Assembly (NCBI GenBank): GCA_025024175.1
Contig: QCXZ01000042.1
Coordinates: forward strand, 8,015,501-8,079,500
Source of the DNA: Rhyzopertha dominica
Lineage: Eukaryota > Arthropoda > Insecta > Coleoptera > Bostrichidae
Direction of reading: 5' to 3'
DNA length: 64,000 nt
The notes beneath the pieces were generated by a model. It saw nothing but the letters and a program-made list of their open reading frames with translations, was not told the DNA's origin and searched no databases. The translations under genes and the position numbers were made by a program. Shown piece by piece: positions 12,479 through 23,599 of this stretch. The stretch's first letter is position 1. Every line of letters begins with the position of its first letter.

Positions 12479-13420
12479 TCAAATCTGCAGTCTAAGAAAG
12501 AATAGTATAAATCCGGCATAGGAGTGCGAACTGCAAAATTTTATAGTTTTGGTTATAGCAGATGAGTATATGGTAAACGGTATAGGTCCCAGCACATAGT
12601 CTTGAGGGAAACCATAAGCCGAACCACCGTAAACAGATGAATTATCGTCTGAATTAACAGTTTGTAATCTATGAAAAAATTTACCTTTAAATAATTGTAG
12701 AGCTGATTGACTTATACTAACATGTTCCGCAATAGGAATAAGTAACTTGTAATGAACGAAGTCAAATGCTTTTGAAACGCCCAGTAGTGTCAGTGTCATT
12801 ATCGCCAATAGCTAAGAAGATGGCAACTGTATTGTTTAATAAATCAGTAGTGCAGCTGAAAAGTTTTTCGAAATCCAGATTGATGTGGAAGATATTCTAA
12901 ATAAACTCTTAGCCCTGCAGTAATTTTTTCGCATACCTTTGAAGGTATTTGGTAAAATACTAACGGGCTTTGATGTCATTAAGCTCTTTGGGAATTTGTA
13001 CTTCTGCAACAGAAATCTTTTATGCATCTGGAAATATGCTACTACGAACAAAACCTTTACAGTATTAATAGTGATTGGAAGCGTTGCCTGTATTATTTCT
13101 TATTTGACCTTTAGTCCAAAATATAAACTCAAATTGACCATAATGTTGCAGTTGCAATGTTGCAGTATTGTTTAACTAATACTTCCGATGGACTAAAGTC
13201 TTTCGTGGCATTATTAAGATAGAAAATATTGGAATTATCTGCAGTGCATGCCTGAGGTGTGTTGTTTCGCATTTTAAATTTAATACCCAAATTTTATAGT
13301 TCCTTAAGGATACCACTCATCAAATATTGTACATTAGATATGTTATTTTTTTCGGTTAGCAGCAGATGTTCGAATTCGTTTATACTTTGCAAGGCCCGAT
13401 ACCTTAGCTTCACCATGAAT
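12479..13420 (-). mobile_element. LINE reverse transcriptase relic
   Basis: On the minus strand, in order and across frame breaks: a linker (LLLTEKNNISN, PQACTADNSN), then FPKSLMTSKPVSILPNTFKG (normally DLRPISILP...K), then GVSKAFDFVHYKLLIP, then FPQDYVLGPIPFTIYSS (normally PQGSVLGPLLF-IY), then HSYAGFILFF where the YADD catalytic box is destroyed. The block order is that of a CR1/Jockey-like RT. The 5' endonuclease was not found. Confidence 0.8.
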
Positions 13421-13751
13421 CGTAGATTATCAGTAAGTCAATGGGCTTTTTTCTTTGAGGCTTTAGAAGTTAAATGGCAGCGTACGCATTTAATTACTAT
13501 TAAAAAATTAAATTTAAAATTAAAATTATTATTATGTTAGCCTTCACTTAATTTTTAACATATCTAAATCAAACATACATATATAAGTAAACGTTTCAAG
13601 GATTTTATAGGTATTTCTGTACTAACGCTAATAAAATATTAAATGCGAGAATAAAGATTGTTGGCGACACTATGCCATCTAGTAGCATTTAACAGCATTA
13701 CGTACCCGTCTCTGTGGGGAAGCCTGTACCCTGAACGGTAGTAATAGTCCT

Positions 13752-13937
13752 AACGACGGTGTCTGAAGAAAGTGCAGATCACAGCATGATAGCAAATTAA
13801 ACCTGTGCCATGTGCCATGTTGACTGCATCAGAAAAATCTGTGGACAGCTGTTTCAGATTGTGCTGAGCCAGCCAAGATGGCGTAGGCTTATTTTACCAT
13901 CATGCTGAGATCTGTACTTTCTGCAGACACCTTCGTT
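13752..13937. repeat. Long imperfect inverted repeat (foldback/MITE-like)
   Basis: The left arm 13752-13796 begins AACGACGGTGTCTGAAGAAA; the right arm 13893-13937, read inverted, begins AACGAAGGTGTCTGCAGAAA. The arms match at roughly nine of ten positions over about 45 bp, and weaker pairing continues inward (GCCATGTGCC against GCCATCTTGG). No coding capacity and no clear target duplication were seen. Confidence 0.7.
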
Positions 13938-14082
13938 GGGATCTTTGTTGGTATTAAACGTCCACTATAAGGTCAACGGCAATTATGTCTTAAATTAGAA
14001 GTATCTGTGAATCTCTCTCTCAAGCCTTGTCTAATCCGGAAGGAAAATTATTGTGATAAAATCTTCAGAACAAAGAGGAAGG

Positions 14083-14235
14083 AAGATTGACTACATTATG
14101 AAGGCAAGAACCATCGATGGGGAATATTATTCGAACTTTCCAGAATAGCTCAAACTAATTCTTACTTTTAGAAAACAGTAAAGATTGGCGAAAAATATAT
14201 TTCATCACAAGTCACAACCCTCATGGTGTGCTGCG
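14083..14235 (+). mobile_element. mariner transposase relic (central block)
   Basis: One frame, interrupted by two stops, reads KIDYIMKARTIDGEYYSNFP, then LKLILTFRKQ, then RLAKNIFHHKSQPSWCAAR. It corresponds to the mariner block between the first and second catalytic aspartates (DYL-kG-TI-g-YY-LL-rLK...KRP-lakkk-lFHhDNAp-H); the second aspartate is replaced by Lys. No N- or C-terminal parts were seen. Confidence 0.6.
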
Positions 14236-14239
14236 CGGA

Positions 14240-15545
14240 ATTGGACAATAAATTCAACTAATAAACGGATCATTTCAGTAAATTATGACTGAAAGCCGTT
14301 ACTTACATTATTCGTACTCTGGATAAGCATCGACTTGCTCTAATGTCATTTATTACTTATTGACAGACGACTATCTAGATCGCCATGGAAAAATCCTGTC
14401 CATATCGCGTGTGGCGTGATGATAAATTGAGGTCCCACAGATTGAGTGAGGACATGTAAATATCGGAATTAATACATGTCGTGGTCACTTGATCGCGTGT
14501 GCACTTTGTCCTATTTTCGATGGAAATGCATTTTCGATATCTATGTAGATTACGTCCTCCACTATGGCGCGTCCCCTTATCTGTAAGCACTTCTGAGCAC
14601 ACACACATTAGGGGTTGATGTTTGTTTAACCCAGTTGTCCTGATTCACGGTGGTAAACTTTCTCCTTCGGTTGGATATGTCACGTTGCGGATAGTCGGCG
14701 GTGTGAAAAATTCAGTGGGAAACTTGAGAGAGATCTTGATTTTCAACTTAAGCTGAAAATTGAGATATTTAGACCTGAAGGCAAGTCGCATTTATAATTG
14801 AAAATAAAATTTACACAATTTAGGAGGTAAAATAATATTAATGACATATAAAAACAGCTCATAGAGTCTAGATATTATGTTCAGAGTCTACAAAGCGCGT
14901 TGGCTTTTAATTTTTATGAACGGGCACAAGCGATAGGCTGGCGAGGCTTCAAATCCGTATCGTCGCATTGATTCAGCCCATGTTTGCACACGATACGGGT
15001 TTATTGAATTTTTGCGTAATCTACGTCGCAAAATTCCGACGTGCACGAAATGAACCCCTTTCCTCTAACGATGCGCAATTTTAAAATTGTGTGGGCTGAT
15101 CTAGTAGCCTACAGCAACAAGCGAACAACTACTATTAGCCTCCAGAACTATAAAATGATGCTAAACATCAAATAAAATGTAGCTTGAATGATTCTCCTTA
15201 TAAAGCTGGTGTCCCTTAACTACGATTCTATTTTATATTCATGGCTTTTTTTTAACCAAATAAGGTGTTATAAAAAGTTCATGGTTTTTATAGATCTATA
15301 CCTTCTAAACGTGTAACCAATTAGTCGGGAGTTAGCAGGGCTAAAATCGTTCAAGGCGGGTGCGCTCGATCCTATACTTTTACAAAAATATGAAAACTAT
15401 GGCAAATTGCCTCACCGATCCGAATCCAGAGGGCGCAATTAAATTCGCGATTGCAAATATATATAATTCTTAAAAAATGACGGATTTTCAAACGGAACAG
15501 CTACTATATAAGTCACGACAACGAATGAATTCAATGGTCAGATTC
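14240..15545. other. No gene seen
   Basis: Small frames (for example minus 14608-14375) match nothing recognised. The 14.9-15.1 kb part is slightly GC-richer, without exon signals. Confidence 0.45.
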
Positions 15546-15548
15546 CTT

Positions 15549-15582
15549 CTGAAGAAGCCGATAGTATGAGCGACGAAACGTC
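15549..15582 (+). ncRNA. Hammerhead-ribozyme-like core
   Basis: The sequence has CTGAAGA (fitting the CUGANGA core), one spacer base, a short possible stem II (GCCG with CGAC, one mismatch) and then GAAACGTC (GAAA plus the GUC cleavage triplet with a minimal stem III). This layout matches the short-stem-III hammerheads known from Penelope-like elements. Stem I pairing is only a few base pairs, so activity is doubtful. Confidence 0.45.
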
Positions 15583-15655
15583 AAGAGTATCAATGAAGGC
15601 ATCAGATCCGGAAGAACTTTCTACGAATTCTTGTGTTGTTATTTAATTTCAACGT

Positions 15656-15687
15656 GTTTCATCAGCAACTAATGAAGTCATCTTCAG
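15656..15687 (-). ncRNA. Degenerate hammerhead-like motif
   Basis: On the minus strand CTGAAGATG is followed about 15 bases later by GATGAAACAC. Core and GAAAC are kept, but the cleavage triplet is altered and stem II is unclear. It lies inverted to the motif at 15549 and shares TTAGTTGCT with the one at 23197. Confidence 0.3.
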
Positions 15688-15689
15688 CG

Positions 15690-16834
15690 TAATAGTACAG
15701 CTAGGTTATTGAATTGTTTTGCCCTTTGCTGCTCTTGCAAATCAAACCAAACTCTGCAAACTATCAGTATTTCTTCCCCATTCGTAGGTTACGCCACAAG
15801 GCGTTTCAGGGAGCCAAACTTTCGAACAACCCGCAGCGCTGCGGGCGGGGCGGCGTTATATTCACAAACGGGGGGCTCACGCTGCGAAACAAATTAAAAG
15901 CTGAAGATGAAGGAGCTTGTATTATCTGCCTTCTGATTTATTGGCGTCAAGACAGAAACCGAGTACGTTAAATGCCGCCTAACACGAAATTCCCTAAAAG
16001 CTATCGATTCGGCGTGCGCTCCTGAGCTAAACTTTATTTGTAGATAATCCGTGACGTAATATGTCAGTGTAAACGATGCGAAGGACACGACGGAAAGTTG
16101 TGCCCGAAGATATTTACAATATGTATTGATTCCAACCGATTCTTTTGTAAACATTGTACAGTCCAATTATTGGAGTGGCTTGTATCGCTCTTATATTCGA
16201 TGTCGCAAGTATAAGAAAGGTCACCTAATATTATTATAAGGGGGGTTTACAAAAATCTAGTTAATCAGTTTATGATTTTCTCTTTCTAATGTGAACGTAG
16301 CGTCTCATCTGCGGTGTAAATTAGTACGTATGATTTGATGAAAATTTGAAGTTTGATCCTATTTATTATTTCGAGGGTGCTAATAACCGGTCCACATTTT
16401 TCAAACAAAGGAAACCTTCCTTTTTAACAAAATATAATCGAAAATGTACTTTTCGTGACAATATGCTAGAGCGTTTACATTGTATCTTGCTAATCGTGGC
16501 AAACCAGATAATGAATTCCTCAGGCGTTTCTCGTAACTCAATTAGCAAACTATTTATATTCCAAAAGCTTAAAACGTAGCAGAGCCGTTACACCCTTTTC
16601 ATATCTTTCCAAAAAATATTATGCGACTTTTTTTAAATTCCACAGTTGTGGCTTTTGATCTGTAACACCGAAATAAGACGTTATGTTTGATTTGAACACC
16701 CTGTAAGGGGTTGTACCATCTTTTGGTAGTAGCCTAGTTATAGTTCATTTTTATATAGGTAGTTGATTTAAAAAGGGTTGCAAAAATTGGACTCGATACT
16801 TACTACACGAGGTTAATGTTACCTGTAAATTAAT
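15690..16834. other. No gene seen
   Basis: A small GC-richer patch at about 15780-15960 has overlapping plus frames (15709-15897, 15714-15971) without splice support. The rest is AT-rich. A mariner-like terminal phrase (ACACCCTGTA) occurs near 16698 without a partner. Confidence 0.4.
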
Positions 16835-16846
16835 AATGTAGTTATT

Positions 16847-17090
16847 AGAATGCATGTGTATGCTGTGCTGTCTGCACCGCAACCAACATGCATTTTAATG
16901 TATGTCGGTTCTTGCCCTCTTGCAAAAAGTGCCGTGGGGCCTGCTGTCAAATTGAAGTATGCGGGTGCATGCCAATTTGTCAGGCTACAGGTCATTTCCT
17001 TTAGGAAGTAGATCCCATAATGGCAGCTAGGTGGCTTTGTCATCGTGTCAATGTAATGCTGACAGATGGCATTGCCATCTAAATTCTGAC
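16847..17090 (+). mobile_element. SINE-like short retroelement, copy 1
   Basis: A 244-bp unit is flanked by a perfect 12-bp duplication, AATGTAGTTATT (16835-16846 and 17091-17102). It starts AGAATGCATGTG and ends CTAAATTCTGAC. Apart from an extra ~50 bp near its left end it is almost identical to an inverted copy at 23387-23581. It has no terminal inverted repeats and no coding capacity. A short palindrome, GATGGCATTGCCATC, lies near the right end. Variable-length duplications fit LINE-driven target-primed insertion; no poly(A) tail or clear pol III boxes were identified. Confidence 0.75.
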
Positions 17091-17108
17091 AATGTAGTTA
17101 TTCATTAC

Positions 17109-17300
17109 TTACCTTAGAAATATAGGCTTTTTTAAAAAGGTTCTAACCAAGGCATGTGGATTTTCTGCTCTCTCATACTCTGTTTTATAAAACCATGTCT
17201 CTTCCGTGAAAAAAATTAATGGCGTGTTTAAGAACCAATGACGATATGTTGGCAACATGAAATCAAATTTATGCTTATTGCTCTTAAACACTCCATTAAA
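17109..17300 (-). mobile_element. mariner-type transposase relic (first catalytic block)
   Basis: The minus frame reads PLIFFTEETWFY, then YERAENPHALVRT. In insect mariner-type transposases of the NKHN/ENPH kind the first aspartate lies in a FSDE-x-F block followed by W-x-x-ENPH. Here FTEETWF shows Asp changed to Glu. SINE-like copy 1 abuts its downstream side. No ends or other catalytic blocks were found. Confidence 0.5.
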
Positions 17301-17399
17301 TAAGAGATTCTGAAAAAACCGACCCCACTGTGTATTAGTTTGCACAGAAGGATTAAGGAAAATAAGCAAACACCCGACAATCGACAGTGACACTTCATT

Positions 17400-18495
17400 C
17401 TTACAATCTTCTGTGCTTTCTGTTTGTTTGTAGTGTACATTTTCTCAAAATACATCTTATTTAATATGTTACATGGATTAGTTCTTCTTATCAATCTCCT
17501 TGTGAGAACACAAAATATTTCGTGTCACTTTATATGCCAATAACGAACACGATAAAGGTGTAACCGCTCTAAATATAAGTGTTTACTTTCGTTTACCTAT
17601 TTTTAATTTGCCAAGTAATGGAAGCGTAAGGGCGTTGCTATGGGGACAATGGCGTAATATTACCTTTAATATGGAGTGCAACAACCTACGTCTACGTCTT
17701 AAAGAAAAGCATCTACGCAACATCTCTTTCAGGACAAAGTTAAGGTCTTCTTTAATAAGTGACTGATCTTTTTGGCTATTTGAAAATCAAATTGAGGAAA
17801 CAATTCGCAAGAACCTATCAAAAATTCGAATCAAAGTTAGCTACTTAATTTGCTTAGCTCGATATTTGTCCTTGAGAAAAATGAGTAACTTTATATTTTG
17901 ATGCCAAACATCATTCATCAAATCAACTGTAGTATTCAGTACCTCTTTATTCCAAATATTACCGTCCAATCGATTTATACTTCTTGACAACATTTCGCTA
18001 AATTTTCAACTGTAGCGTGTAGCGGTGAACTAACCCGCTTATTTACAGCTCGTACAACCGAATCAAAATTAAAAACCAGTGCCTGCAGCTAACTGTAAAT
18101 GACAAATCGTTGTTGGACATGCTTCGCTCTAAAAGATTAAGCGTAACTGCCTGTAACCAGGAATTCTCCCCGACGTTCAGTTGTAACCGAATGCGCTATT
18201 ATCCTGCCGAAGAAGCTCCTAAAGGCTTGAATATTTCTGCCTGATACTTTGTACAAGTGACAGTAAACAATAGTATCATAATTTAGTTAGGCAGGTGTTG
18301 TTACTAATTTGAGGTACATTTTGGGCAGTTAATTAATGTTTTCAGGTTTTAAGATGTCCCATAAATAACGCAACTGGCATTACTATAAAAGAAGCTCGTG
18401 ATCTTCGTCTTTTTTATGGTGGCTGACATGGCAGTTGAATATCATAGAAAAAAAAATAAATACATGGTTTAAAACAGCAGAAAGTAGTAACTATA
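17400..18495. other. No gene seen
   Basis: AT-rich, with no recognised coding block in either orientation. Minus frames at 17228-17494 overlap the transposase relic and add no recognisable motif. Confidence 0.4.
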
Positions 18496-18499
18496 TAAA

Positions 18500-18830
18500 G
18501 ATAAACTCAAAAAGATCCTTGTGGCACTCTCCTTATGAATGATCCAGCTTGACAATGCTCTTGCAATTTCAGACATAGTTTTGAAACCATACTAAAGCGT
18601 GTGAATGGAGTCCAATATAGTACAGGTTGGCTAGTAGTAGTTATAACAATAATAACATCAAATACCGTACTAGTCGAGTAAGACCATCTTCTAAATCATC
18701 GATTCGTAAAAACCAGTTGGAGCAGTAGTGGTACTGTATTTTTTCCTGAAACCCAATTGAAATTGGAAAACATACTGTTAGTGATCTAGCTTAAAAAACG
18801 CAGTTCCCTGTAAAACCTTCGGCTTGACTT
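18500..18830 (-). mobile_element. LINE reverse transcriptase relic
   Basis: On the minus strand, over several frames: FPISIGFQ followed by a YSTTTAP-like block (normally QSGFRK-YSTTTAL), DDLEDGLTRLV, then after further decay SFIRRVPQGSF (normally RRVPQGSVL-P). These are consecutive CR1/Jockey-like RT blocks. No catalytic YADD box was found. Confidence 0.55.
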
Positions 18831-18834
18831 GTAG

Positions 18835-20952
18835 AATACTTATCTGTGTCTTCTTATCTTTCTACTGCTAGCTGCTTTGATAAAGACCATATTATATTTC
18901 CGCCTATTAGGAAATGTTTCAAAGTGAATGAGTACAAAGACTTTGATTCTCTCCCACGTGTATAGAAAAAGGAATTTTCAACCTCTTCAGCGGTGCCTGC
19001 ATTCAATTTAAGTTCGAAAATTAACAACGAAGCAAAATTGTTTGAATGAAGTAGCAGCGTATCATTTGATTGTTGCTTTTTGATTACAAAGCATCATTCT
19101 GGTTACGGTTATTTAAATATTCTGTAATCTTATCAAATGGTGTATAATCAAGTTGTTGTAGGAAATAAAATGCCTTGCAAGTTAAAAATTCTTAATAGAA
19201 TTTACAATCTAGTGGTAATGTTGCTATTTACAGGTGTCGTCGTACGATTGATTGTTATTGATGGTGATAAGTATTTCACATTGTTCCATTCAGAAATGGA
19301 AAGACGATTGATTTTGTACTACGACATAGGAAATACACTAAACGTTGTCAAGTTTAAAGGTGAACGCAAGCTTGAGGAAACATTTTTAGTGACTGAAGTC
19401 ATATATACAGCAGCTTTAGGACCATACGCTTCCTCTTCACTTCTCAAAGCTTTTGTTAGACAAATGCGATTGTCTTTATAATGCTGTTAGTTATTTGACA
19501 GTCTTTCTCTAATGGGTTTTTTATAGACTCGTCCCTTTAGTTAATAAGTTTGGTAGTATCTGTAATATTAGTTTGGATGATTTACTAATCGAAATATTAC
19601 CTAGTGGAGCATGTATATCGAGGGGATTTAGGAAAGCTTATTATTAAAATGTACCTATATCGCCAGGTAGAGATATTCTACCAATTATTTCCCAAACCAC
19701 GGCAGAAGCATCATGTTCAGAGTTCATTGAATCAAACTAACGCGATATAACTTAGCAGTATATTTTGTTCTGCTCAGGTTCAGCGGGTAGTACATAGTTG
19801 ATAGCATTCATCGCGCGCCACCCTATTATATTCTTAGGTACATTCGAGAAGATAACGTCGATAAATAATACAGAGGAACCAGCAACACAAAAATGTAAAC
19901 GCTAACATAATAAAAAGTAATCCAAATAACCGTTTAAAATTTCTAGTGCAGTAGGTAGGGAGAACGCTGCTGTTACAATACAATATAGAACTCAACACTT
20001 TCATAGCTCTAGAAGCAACAAAGTGATAATGAGCTTTAAGATCTTTATTTACTGTCAATGAGACGCTGAAGTCATATACTTTAGTAACTCTTCATAGCAA
20101 AAGTCGGATAAATGACGTCGTTTTACATCTTTTATAGGTAGTTTAAATAAATGACTGCATTTAACAGAAAGCTTGTCGCAAAATCTTCATAACGCCAGGG
20201 TTGTATTCTCAGATCCTGAAACCATTCAGGTGTTATCTACTATCTATCTATTTTATACAGTACCGTCATAAAAGGTTATTACAGTCCATTTCCGAAGTTG
20301 CCTGGTACTCCATTGTGCTGCTTCCAACTTTCATTACACCACAACTGAAATTACAGCTGGAGGCCAACTAATCCGTGGGGATTCGGCGAGGTTAAACCTC
20401 TGTAAACACATTCGCGCAAACAAACCTGAATAATAAACATGCTAACTGAGATCTCAACCAGACAAGTGGTTTGCCACTGAGAGAGTATTTGGCGAATTAG
20501 TTACCTGTGTCACGTACTCATGAGCTTTACCTGCGTCAAATGAACCGCTAATTGGTGATAAGCCTGAAGTAACTGTGTTGTTAGGATCCTTTATGAATGC
20601 AGCACCATGAATATTAAATATAAGTACATAGGGGGGACTAGCTTGTTATACTGGATATTAACCTAAATCTTTTAAATGCCTCAGTATGATAATTATGATA
20701 AAGTAAGGTATATCATGTCCAGAGTTTCACGAAAGAGGCAAATAATTAGTAAAAATGGCAATTTATTGTATCTATGAAAAACAAAGAAAACAAAACAAAA
20801 GAAATGTTGCCGTGTTAACTATTGACACACGTGTTAAAGGAAAGTATCGTAATTGAGACAAATCTTTTCAAAATAAAACTTGTCTAAACATAAATCGTAA
20901 TATTTTGAATCTGGATTGTACAAAATAAGAGTTGAATTTGAAACTGAAACTG
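18835..20952. other. No confirmed gene; open frame at 19137-19481; GC-richer island at 20290-20600
   Basis: A 114-codon plus frame (19137-19481) begins MVYNQVVVGNKMPCK, has one hydrophobic stretch (VVMLLFTGVVV) and matches no family I know. The island at 20.3-20.6 kb contains no frame with exon signals. Confidence 0.35.
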
Positions 20953-20960
20953 GTTTTGAG

Positions 20961-22045
20961 TAGATATCGTGATTTTTCGATCACAGTGTGATTCGTGATT
21001 GTGAATTTCAAGTATCAGTGAATTTAAACCGTGACCGTGATCACGGTTTAAAGTAGTCAGTATAGTAGTCGTAATCACGATTCACGATGCGTCTACGCCT
21101 ATACAATTATGTGATACCGATGCGATACGATATGAATGTTTCCACAGTCTGCTTTGGGAACTCGGGGTGACTGACGCGTAAATCTGGGAAGTACACATAT
21201 AAGTATGCAAGTATGCAAGTGCCTAATTGTGGTTTGTTGTATAAGATTATATTGACATCATCAATTTCAATCCTGTGCAGAGCAAATAGTTTAAACACTG
21301 AAGTGTGGGCAGTGAAATATATAACTTGTTTTCTTTATCTTTCACCTTATTTCTGTTTACATCAAATTTCTGTCCCAACAAAGGAACAAGCTATATATTA
21401 AAATAGCCTTTACAAAATATATATTTTATATTATTTTGTTTAATTCTTATGACGTGTAGGTAACTGTAAAAATTAATATTTTAATATTTTTAAGATTTCA
21501 AATTAGATATGTATGTTACCCACTTCATTTATTACCTTTCATGTGTGAAACTCGGTAAACAAGAGCAACTTAAACAATTTGTGTTCACTGTGATAAATTC
21601 AATATAAGAAGTAGTATGAATTACTGATGCATAATTTACACAACTTTTGAAAACAAGAAATTATTGACCTAGTCTAAAGATTACAATTACACAGTAACAA
21701 AAAAATACGTTTTACTTAGTATGTAATACTAAATGCTACATGTCATATGCTCACATGTACCAAGTACAAGTACCTAACATAGTGCTGTTGAAATACTGAA
21801 AACACGAGCGTTTTACCTCGTGAATGTGTTGTAACTAGTGAACGCAATCACGATTCACGACGGATCACGTTACTCCCTTCGAACGACCAAACGCGCAGCC
21901 GGAGTCCTTCGCTACTTCGTGAACCCGTGAACTCGATCACGACATAACGATTCACGGTTTATGCGTAATGTCGATCACGGCCGTGATCCGTGATTTGTAA
22001 ATATCAGTGATTAAATCACAGTTCGTGATATTTGTCGCATCCCTA
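20961..22045. mobile_element. Non-autonomous hAT-like transposon, 1085 bp
   Basis: Perfect 8-bp target duplications GTTTTGAG lie at 20953-20960 and 22046-22053. The right end read inverted is TAGGGATGCGACAAATATCA; the left end, TAGATATCGTGA, looks like the same end with an internal deletion. Both subterminal zones (about 20961-21090 and 21815-22040) are packed with short repeats of GTGATCACG and ATCACGATTCACG type in both orientations, as in the subterminal transposase-binding arrays of hAT elements. The middle has only short unrecognised frames, so no transposase is encoded. Confidence 0.8.
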
Positions 22046-22112
22046 GTTTTGAGGAAATAACTGTTATTTTAACTATGTTTCCTAGCACCTGATGTTCTTA
22101 CCAAGTTTTAAA

Positions 22113-22390
22113 ATTGCACAAAATGTTTCGGTGTAATTATAGACGCTAAACTATCTCGGAATGAACATTATAATTATATCAGTTATCCTCCATCACTTTT
22201 ATTACGAAACCTAGCCCAGCAGCTATTTTCAAGTTTAATAAGAAATATCTATTTTGCACTGATTAATTCCTCTTAGATTACGCTATATTGGCATGGAGCC
22301 ATTCTATATGTTTACATTAATTATTTCAGATTCAACGTCGTGCTGTAAGAGTAATAGACAATCTTGGGTACCGGGATGCTTTTCGTGTCT
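22113..22390 (+). mobile_element. LINE RT C-terminal fragment
   Basis: The plus strand reads CFGVIIDAKLSRNEH (normally FLGV-iD-kLsW--H), then YFALINSS, LYWHGAI and, in a shifted frame, QIQRRAVRVIDNLGYRDA (normally iQkRavRiI-l-yR). These are the ordered blocks after the RT palm in CR1/Jockey LINEs. Palm and endonuclease are missing. Confidence 0.75.
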
Positions 22391-22394
22391 CTAG

Positions 22395-23190
22395 TTATTC
22401 TTACTCTGCCTTGTATACATATATATTTTTAGCTGCATAAAACAAATAATGTGGAATCGTATAAATCTTTGTCTTCTTCTCATTCATAATATATAAGGAC
22501 TAATGACATACATAGTTTTAAAGAATATTTTAATGACAAATTCGAAGATTACACTTAATTTACCTGCAACATGAATTTTGATTCAAATTTGTTTGCTATC
22601 ATAATTTTTTATTTGGCCTGTGTAAAAATGTAAAATTTCTTAACATCTATTTATCTGTCTATCATTCTTTGTAAAAGTTAACGGAAAATCCTGGAAATGT
22701 ACTTCTTTAAGCAGCGACTGCTGTTTGAATTAAAGAGTGTAAATTTTGCTGTCATTACAAAATTACAAAAAGTCGTTCAACGAGGTCTTCATGACAAAAA
22801 GTAACCGCTTGACACGATTTCACAGCTGGTTTCATCATTGGTCCACTATTTTTCGAGAAAACAACGACAGAGGGATTCAAACAACAGTATTGGAGAGCAA
22901 ATTCGTGTAGTTTAACCCGAAATACAATTTAGAGGAAGGGTTGGTAATATTTCAGTATCAAAATGAAGGTAACATCTAGCAATTACGGTAACCAGCGTTT
23001 GCATCCAGAAATACCATTACGTAAGCAACGAGATCTCGTTTAGTTTCTATTATTAGTCTGATTTATTAAAAATATGCAATAGGTGTAAATATATCCCTTA
23101 CTTTATGACAACTCTAAGTATTTTCAGAACTCTCACTTTATATTGTGTGTTGTTTGTTTTTATACACGAGAAGGTTTTAGAAAGCCCTCC
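22395..23190. other. No gene seen
   Basis: AT-rich; may include the decayed 3' end of the LINE fragment to its left. Nothing else was recognised. Confidence 0.4.
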
Positions 23191-23196
23191 ACTCTA

Positions 23197-23229
23197 CTGA
23201 AGATGGCAGCTTAGTTGCTAAAATGCGTA
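23197..23229 (+). ncRNA. Degenerate hammerhead-like motif
   Basis: CTGAAGA, then T, then a six-pair stem II (GGCAGC with GTTGCT, loop TTA), then AAAATGCGT where GAAAC-GUC would be expected. Core and stem II fit a Penelope-type hammerhead; the conserved G of GAAA is lost, so it should be inactive. Confidence 0.4.
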
Positions 23230-23386
23230 ACTAGGCTCTCTAAATCATTGTGGTTTGTTTCATCATAGTTTTATTATTTTATTTGCAAAAGGAGCACAGG
23301 GTAGCGTGGTTCATATTTATAAAAAGAAGCAATTTGGCGCATAGAGCAGCCGCTTGTGACGTTAGGCCCTAATATCAAATTATGAA

Positions 23387-23581
23387 AGTAAGAATTTAGG
23401 ATGGCAATGCCATCTGTCAGTATTACACTGACATGATGACAAAGCCACCTAGCTGCCATAATGGGAACTACTTCCTAAAGGAAGTGACCTGTAGCCTGAC
23501 AAATTGGCATGCAACTGCATACTTCAATTTGACAGCAGGCCCCCACGGCACTTTATGCTAACGCAGCATAGACATGCATTT
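23387..23581 (-). mobile_element. SINE-like short retroelement, copy 2
   Basis: A 195-bp unit is flanked by a perfect 14-bp duplication, TATCAAATTATGAA (23373-23386 and 23582-23595). Read on the minus strand it starts AAATGCATGTCTATGCTG and ends CTAAATTCTTAC, and aligns to copy 1 at 16847-17090 over almost its whole length (for example GGCCTGCTGTCAAATTGAAG and GGCAGCTAGGTGGCTTTGTC are shared). It lacks the ~50 bp extra segment of copy 1. No coding capacity. Confidence 0.75.
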
Positions 23582-23599
23582 TATCAAATTATGAATTTC

